Source: a bacterium BMS3Bbin02 (GTDB taxonomy: Bacteria > Actinomycetota > Acidimicrobiia > Spongiisociales > UBA5794). Taken from it: 9,547 nt of DNA. The DNA lies in contig BDTL01000146.1 of assembly GCA_002898115.1 (NCBI GenBank), positions 1 to 9,547 of the forward strand, written 5' to 3'. The notes under the pieces are model-generated. The model made no database searches, had not been told where the DNA came from, and saw nothing but the letters and a program-made list of their open reading frames with translations. Of the stretch, positions 5,978 to 9,547 are shown in pieces (the first letter of the stretch is position 1; every line of letters starts with the position of its first letter). A program made the translations under genes and the position numbers.

Positions 5978-6541
5978 TGCCAGAGCGTCAGCGAACGCAC
6001 GGAAAGCCCTTGCTCTGTGGGACATCACCGACTTCTCCGCGGCGGTCCGCTCGGCGAGCGTACGCCCCTCGACCACAAACACCGGGTCATACCCAAAGCC
6101 GTTCGTACCGCGCCGGTGTGTCTCAATACTTCCCTCAAGCACACCCTCGACGGTCAGTTCGTGTCCGCTGGGTGTTACATAGGCAATCGCGGTGACGAAC
6201 CGAGCGGAGCGGTCCCCGCCACCCTCAAGCTCGCGCAACAGCTTGGAAACGTTGTCCTCATCCGACGCGTCTGCACCGGCATACCGAGCACTATGAACGC
6301 CCGGTGCCCCGCCCAGCGCATCGACAAATAGGCCAGTGTCGTCAGCGACCGCGGGCAGCCCGGTCGCGACGACGACAGCTCGCGCCTTCAGTAGCGCGTT
6401 ACCTGCAAGCGTCTTGGCGGTTTCCTCGACGTCCGGCCACCGGAGTCCACTCACAATATCGACATCGAGTCCCACGTCACCGAGAATGCGTCTAACCTCG
6501 GCGATCTTGTGCTCGTTCTTAGAAGCAATGACGATTCGCAT
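5957..6541 (-). CDS. rdgB: RdgB/HAM1 dITP/XTP pyrophosphatase
   Basis: Cleans the nucleotide pool by hydrolysing dITP, ITP and XTP to monophosphates plus pyrophosphate, preventing deaminated bases from entering DNA and RNA. The 194-residue product covers the whole family: N-terminal SKNEHK (7-12), Glu40 in EET, ADDTGL (66-71) with Asp68 as the likely catalytic base, GVHSARYAG (81-89), the purine-specificity segment GTNGFGYDPVF (145-155) and C-terminal SHRARA (174-179). ATG start. It follows RNase PH by 15 nt with only a weak ribosome binding site, as the last gene of the operon. The rph-rdgB pair is common in bacteria. Its stop overlaps that of the convergent NTF2-like gene. Confidence 0.97.
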   Translation of the reverse strand: MRIVIASKNEHKIAEVRRILGDVGLDVDIVSGLRWPDVEETAKTLAGNALLKARAVVVATGLPAVADDTGLFVDALGGAPGVHSARYAGADASDEDNVSKLLRELEGGGDRSARFVTAIAYVTPSGHELTVEGVLEGSIETHRRGTNGFGYDPVFVVEGRTLAERTAAEKSVMSHRARAFRAFADALAEAGSGI

Positions 6542-6556
6542 GCTGCAGCAGAACTC

Positions 6557-7264
6557 TCAGGTGTCTCGGGCGGCAGCCTGGGCAGCGACCAGATCTTTGA
6601 TTCCTGCCTCCGCAACGTCGAGCATTGCATCAAGTTCGACCCGCGAGAAAGGGTCGCCCTCGGCCGTGCCCTGAACCTCGACAAGTTTCCCCGATCCCGT
6701 CATGACAACGTTGCAGTCCACGTCGACCGCAACATCCTCAATGTACTCCAGGTCCAACAGGGCCTCCCCTTCGTGGAGGCCGACGCTGATCGCCGCGATG
6801 TGATCGGAGATCGGTGACTCTTTGAGTTTTCCCTCAGCGACCCACACATCGAAAGCATCAGCGAGAGCGATCCACGCACCGGTGATTGACGCGGTCCTTG
6901 TCCCCCCATCCGCCTGAAGCACATCACAGTCGACCGCGGCGGTGATACCCGTCATCTTCGAGAGATCTACCCCGGCGCGTAAGGATCGCCCGATCAAACG
7001 TTGGATCTCTTTCGTCCGACCACCGCTGATCGACTTGCGGTTGACACGCGTAGTGCCGGAGCCGGGGAGCATCGAGTACTCAGCGGTCACCCATCCCTCC
7101 GGCGAGTCACGCATCCATGGTGGCACTTTGCCGGAAAGCGACACGGTGCACAGCACCCGGGTCTTTCCCATGGAGATCAGCACCGACCCGGGAGTCATTT
7201 CGGTGAATCCCCGAGCGATATCCACCGTTCGGAGTTCATCGGCTGCGCGTTCGGTTCTCAACAT
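6557..7264 (-). CDS. rph: RNase PH, tRNA 3'-end phosphorolytic exonuclease
   Basis: Removes nucleotides from the 3' ends of tRNA precursors using phosphate, releasing nucleoside diphosphates. The 235-residue product is full length. Visible family marks are GWVTAEYSMLP (57-67), GGRTKEIQRLIGRSLR (81-96), the phosphate-binding segment GGTRTASITG (120-129), and acidic Asp177 and Asp183 in the YIEDVAVDVDCNVV region, which match the metal/catalytic aspartates by position. ATG 7264 was chosen because it gives the standard N-terminus and has AGGAG 10 nt upstream; an in-frame TTG at 7285 would place that AGGAG inside the gene. It starts 1 nt after the stop of the metallo-hydrolase (TGACATG), with its ribosome binding site inside that gene. 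This is functionally apt here, since five of the six tRNAs nearby lack an encoded CCA and need processed 3' ends. Confidence 0.97.
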   Translation of the reverse strand: MLRTERAADELRTVDIARGFTEMTPGSVLISMGKTRVLCTVSLSGKVPPWMRDSPEGWVTAEYSMLPGSGTTRVNRKSISGGRTKEIQRLIGRSLRAGVDLSKMTGITAAVDCDVLQADGGTRTASITGAWIALADAFDVWVAEGKLKESPISDHIAAISVGLHEGEALLDLEYIEDVAVDVDCNVVMTGSGKLVEVQGTAEGDPFSRVELDAMLDVAEAGIKDLVAAQAAARDT

Positions 7265-7265
7265 G

Positions 7266-8045
7266 TCAGAAGGTCTCCTGCTCAAGGTGTATGGTCAATC
7301 CGGGAGCGGCAAGCTGCACCTCTCCGGCGTATTTCACAGCCGCCACTGCCGCAACGACGTCGTCAAGAGTGGCTGCCATATGAAGGTGGGTCAGTAGCAG
7401 TTGTCGGGCATCAGATCGCGATGCCATCGCGACGGCCTCCCCAACGGTCAGGTGATACGGGTACAGCGGCGGCTGCCCCCGATCGTTGCCGGCCTCGGCG
7501 ATGAGCAAGTCCGTGTCAGATGCGAGTTGTTCCACGCTTGAGCTTGGACCGGTGTCTCCGGTGTAGGTGAGCGAACGACGCAGCCGGCTCACACGTACCG
7601 CAACGGCGGGGACGGAGTGGCTCGCCTCCGCAAACGTACACACCAATGCTCCAACGGCGACAGGCTCACCCAACGGAGGCTCCTCGAAAACAATGATGTC
7701 CCGATACCCATGTGTCGGACCGGCCTGCAGCGCACCGAAAAAAGCTTCCTCGACCCCTTGCGGTGCAATCACCCGTAGCGTTGGGCGCAGCTCTCCGGCA
7801 CGGCGCTCCGACGCCAAATACCCGTAGAGGCCGAGAAGGTCTGCCATGTGATCGACATGGCGATGGGTAATGACCACTGCATCGGGTACGTCCGGAATGA
7901 GCTCGAAAAGCCGCTGCAACGTACCGGAGCCGAGGTCGAGAACGACTGACGTTGACTCTGCTGTGACGAGATAGCCGGACGCGCCGCCGCCGCGTGTCGG
8001 ACCGCCTGAGTTGCATCCCAAAACGGTCATAGTCAGATCGCTCAT
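7266..8045 (-). CDS. Metallo-beta-lactamase-fold hydrolase, Rv1339-like
   Basis: A 259-residue MBL-superfamily enzyme with the two-metal signature THRHVDH (60-66). Further likely metal ligands are His143 in EASHS, Asp164 in GDTG and His220 in LLTH. HLT (199-201) near EAV resembles the HLTxxxA segment of RNase Z-like phosphodiesterases. No signal peptide, so cytosolic. Its place directly before rph and rdgB matches Rv1339 of M. tuberculosis, reported as an atypical cyclic-nucleotide phosphodiesterase. Activity on cAMP here is inference; RNA or other phosphodiesters are alternatives. ATG 8045 was chosen because it overlaps the stop of the upstream membrane protein as ATGA and gives the compact MTVLGCNSGGP N-terminus. 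Upstream in-frame starts, such as the ATG at 8069, would extend into that gene. Confidence 0.88.
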   Translation of the reverse strand: MSDLTMTVLGCNSGGPTRGGGASGYLVTAESTSVVLDLGSGTLQRLFELIPDVPDAVVITHRHVDHMADLLGLYGYLASERRAGELRPTLRVIAPQGVEEAFFGALQAGPTHGYRDIIVFEEPPLGEPVAVGALVCTFAEASHSVPAVAVRVSRLRRSLTYTGDTGPSSSVEQLASDTDLLIAEAGNDRGQPPLYPYHLTVGEAVAMASRSDARQLLLTHLHMAATLDDVVAAVAAVKYAGEVQLAAPGLTIHLEQETF

Positions 8046-8302
8046 CGGAACGTCAGTGCCAGGATCCATGCCACCGAAACACCCATCGCTACGACGAGGG
8101 GGCGGCTTACCTTTTCGCGCCACACCCCGATCGAATGCAGAGCTCCTGTTAGCCACAGCAATCCGAGCCCGGCGACCGCGGGCCAGGGCATGACAAGCAA
8201 TGAGACCACGATGAAGAAACCTGCAACGAGATGCATGCCTAGCCCGATGTAGGCAAACATCAGATGGTGCGGAGAGATTTCCTCAGAAGAGTCAGCTGGC
8301 AT
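8042..8302 (-). CDS. Small three-helix membrane protein of unknown function
   Basis: An 86-residue hydrophobic protein. After a short polar N-terminus (MPADSSEEISPHH) come three predicted membrane helices at about 15-38, 40-60 and 67-85, with a basic WREKVSRP loop between helices 2 and 3 that would lie in the cytoplasm by the positive-inside rule. I do not recognise the family. It lies 22 nt after the Mec-like peptidase gene and its stop overlaps the start of the metallo-hydrolase (ATGA), which supports it being a real gene. ATG 8302 has no visible Shine-Dalgarno. Upstream in-frame codons lie mostly inside the mec-like gene, so a longer form is unlikely. In M. tuberculosis other genes, including a rhomboid-like membrane protein, occupy this part of the neighbourhood, but this protein is too short to be a rhomboid. 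Confidence 0.75.
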   Translation of the reverse strand: MPADSSEEISPHHLMFAYIGLGMHLVAGFFIVVSLLVMPWPAVAGLGLLWLTGALHSIGVWREKVSRPLVVAMGVSVAWILALTFR

Positions 8303-8324
8303 ACACAGGGAGAATAGTGGCGAC

Positions 8325-8744
8325 TCACGGTCGCATAGCCACCGAGGTGATGATCTCGACCGGCACCACGGTTCCATCAACAAACAGGAAGGCCCGCATG
8401 ACGGGAACGTTCGGCGCGAAACCGACAATGATGTGAACCCAGTCATGTTCGACGTCAGTCGTTCTATCGGTCGCAGACGGAAACGCGGCGCCATCAGGAT
8501 GGGAGTGGTAGATGCCGCCAATTGGCTCTCCGAGTTTCTCTGCGGTACGCAACGCGCCGACAAGTACCCCCGGGTCCATCGTGTATCGATCCGGAGTGTT
8601 TGCGATATTCGGCACGGGATACACACTCGTGACGGCACCGTCTACAACACCGACCACGCCGCACCCTTCGTTGGGAAGAACTGTGGCGAGTTCGCTCACG
8701 ATACGATCGTAAATCGTCGGGGAGACTCCTAGTGCAGGCTTCAC
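8325..8744 (-). CDS. mec: JAMM/MPN metallopeptidase, Mec-like (CysO-cysteine peptidase family)
   Basis: Zinc isopeptidase-type enzyme. In M. tuberculosis the homologue Mec releases cysteine from the C-terminus of the sulfur-carrier protein CysO. The 139-residue product has a complete JAMM motif: Glu26 in NEGCG, then HSHP with His80 and His82, seven residues, Ser90 and Asp93 (HxH-x7-SxxD). This length is that of a stand-alone bacterial JAMM domain. GTG 8744 was chosen because it overlaps the arginine deiminase stop (TAGTG) with GGTGG just upstream; the ATG at 8783 would overlap that gene by 40 nt and add 13 residues. Synteny with the M. tuberculosis mec to rdgB region supports the name, but cysO and cysM are absent here, so the substrate is uncertain. 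Confidence 0.85.
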   Translation of the reverse strand: MKPALGVSPTIYDRIVSELATVLPNEGCGVVGVVDGAVTSVYPVPNIANTPDRYTMDPGVLVGALRTAEKLGEPIGGIYHSHPDGAAFPSATDRTTDVEHDWVHIIVGFAPNVPVMRAFLFVDGTVVPVEIITSVAMRP

Positions 8745-9547
8745 TACGCCACCGGGGCTCGTACGATCGGCTGGGTCATGCATCGGCTCCCGCCACGGCC
8801 TCGACACAATTCGGAGCTATCCAACTGGAGCACTTCGATACCGTGTTCGCGCAGCCGTCGATTCGTCTCGACGTTGCGAGAGTATGCGACGACCACACCC
8901 GGTGCGAGAGCGAGTGTGTTGTTCCCGTCGTCCCACTGTTCCCGAAGTCTTCCAATGGCGTCCCCACCCGTCGGCAACAGCGTCACAGACTCCAAGCCAA
9001 GAGTGTCCAGCAGCGCGGCCTCAAGCGAAGGTGCCGCGACCACGGCCAGTCCGCCCTCAACACTCGGGCGCACAACATGCACACCGGTGGACGTAACCAG
9101 CCCGGGGAACACGTTGAACGTCGAGTGGTCAATCATCGTGAGCGCTGTGTCGAGGTGCATTAGCGCTCGCGCATGGGGAAGGTGAACCGCGATGACTTGC
9201 TCAACGCCGGTCTCGTCAAAGAGGCGTCTCGCGAGGATCTCAACGGCTGCCGGCGTTGTCCGTTCACCAATACCGACACAGACTGTTCTGCTGTCGAGCA
9301 CGAGGACGTCACCGCCTTCGAGAGACGCCGGGTAGACGTCTCCCCGACTCTCACCAAACAGCGCCTCTGTACCGCTCCCCGAAAACACGGGGTGGTGGTC
9401 GTAGATCGCTCCGACGTAGACAGATTCGCGATGACGCGCCGGTGTGGCGAGAACGTTGCGCGCCAGAAACGACCCGATCCACGAGGCGTTGTCTCGCATG
9501 AAGAGCAGGTTCGGGAGCGGACTCAGCACATGGTGGAAGCGATCGGC
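8744..9547 (-). CDS. arcA: Arginine deiminase, C-terminal two thirds (5' end outside window)
   Basis: Hydrolyses L-arginine to L-citrulline and ammonia through a covalent cysteine intermediate; first step of the arginine deiminase pathway. The open frame runs off the window edge, leaving 267 residues of a protein normally near 400. The family landmarks are all present (numbered from the first visible residue): PLPNLLFMRD with Asp19, EGGDV with Glu77, MHLDT with His131 and Asp133, and the C-terminal RGRGGSRCMTQP with the nucleophile Cys256. A GTG at 9529 is internal by homology, since conserved residues continue upstream of it. Its stop overlaps the mec-like start. The usual partners, ornithine carbamoyltransferase and carbamate kinase, are not in the window, so whether it feeds ATP formation or plain arginine catabolism is open. 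Confidence 0.93.
   Translation of the reverse strand, partial: ADRFHHVLSPLPNLLFMRDNASWIGSFLARNVLATPARHRESVYVGAIYDHHPVFSGSGTEALFGESRGDVYPASLEGGDVLVLDSRTVCVGIGERTTPAAVEILARRLFDETGVEQVIAVHLPHARALMHLDTALTMIDHSTFNVFPGLVTSTGVHVVRPSVEGGLAVVAAPSLEAALLDTLGLESVTLLPTGGDAIGRLREQWDDGNNTLALAPGVVVAYSRNVETNRRLREHGIEVLQLDSSELCRGRGGSRCMTQPIVRAPVA

Noticed and set aside
8046..8156. Longer N-terminus for the metallo-hydrolase
   Set aside because: It would lie inside the membrane protein gene and encodes a low-complexity basic stretch. The ATGA overlap at 8042-8045 supports the shorter start.
8303..8638. Longer version of the small membrane protein
   Set aside because: The extension runs antiparallel to nothing but lies in another frame of the mec-like gene, whose JAMM motif is complete. 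The extra residues show no domain.
9527..9529. GTG as a true start of arginine deiminase
   Set aside because: The frame stays open to the window edge with residues DRFHH that fit the family, and the protein would lack its N-terminal third. It is a truncated view, not a short gene.
1..9547. Mobile elements, CRISPR arrays, phage or defence genes
   Set aside because: No transposase, integrase, regularly spaced repeats, target-site duplications or att-like duplication of the tRNA ends was seen. All genes fit core metabolism.

Overview
This window looks like a piece of an ordinary actinobacterial (Actinomycetota) chromosome. It is densely packed, clearly GC-rich, and uses GTG and TTG start codons beside good Shine-Dalgarno sequences. 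It carries a JAMM peptidase of the Mec/CysO-peptidase type, and its metallo-hydrolase, RNase PH and XTP pyrophosphatase genes lie in the same order as in Mycobacterium tuberculosis. The GC content is below that of typical Streptomyces or Mycobacterium, so a less studied class such as Acidimicrobiia is possible. That placement is inference, not something the sequence proves.

Region 1 (41-3382, minus strand) is a protein quality-control operon transcribed tig, clpP, clpX. Trigger factor folds nascent chains at the ribosome. ClpP is the proteolytic chamber and ClpX is its AAA+ unfoldase. All three starts are supported by ribosome binding sites or tight spacing, and the clpP stop codon overlaps the clpX Shine-Dalgarno.

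Region 2 (3411-4208) holds six tRNA genes in two divergent groups. Pro(TGG), Gly(TCC), Arg(TCT) and His(GTG) are on the minus strand and lead toward tig. Lys(CTT) and Leu(TAG) are on the plus strand. A terminator-like hairpin with a U tract separates tRNA-His from tig, and only tRNA-His encodes its CCA end.

Region 3 (4238-5960, plus strand) has a striking 17-bp inverted repeat, then threonine synthase with a degenerate N-terminal zinc ribbon, then a small NTF2/SnoaL-like protein of unknown role. Its stop codon overlaps the stop of the convergent rdgB inside a perfect 8-bp hairpin.

Region 4 (5957-9547, minus strand) is a tightly coupled six-gene operon. In transcription order it has arginine deiminase (5' end outside the window), a Mec-like JAMM peptidase, an 86-residue three-helix membrane protein, an Rv1339-like metallo-beta-lactamase-fold hydrolase, RNase PH and the RdgB/HAM1 nucleotide house-cleaning enzyme. 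Junctions include TAGTG and ATGA overlaps and gaps of 1, 15 and 22 nt.

No mobile element, CRISPR array, phage gene or defence system is visible, and no gene-free stretch exceeds about 100 bases. I found no convincing new biological system. The points most worth a second look are the inverted repeat before thrC, the hairpin over the converging stops, the altered mec-rph-rdgB gene neighbourhood, the single ClpP2-like clpP, and the cysteine-poor ThrC N-terminus.
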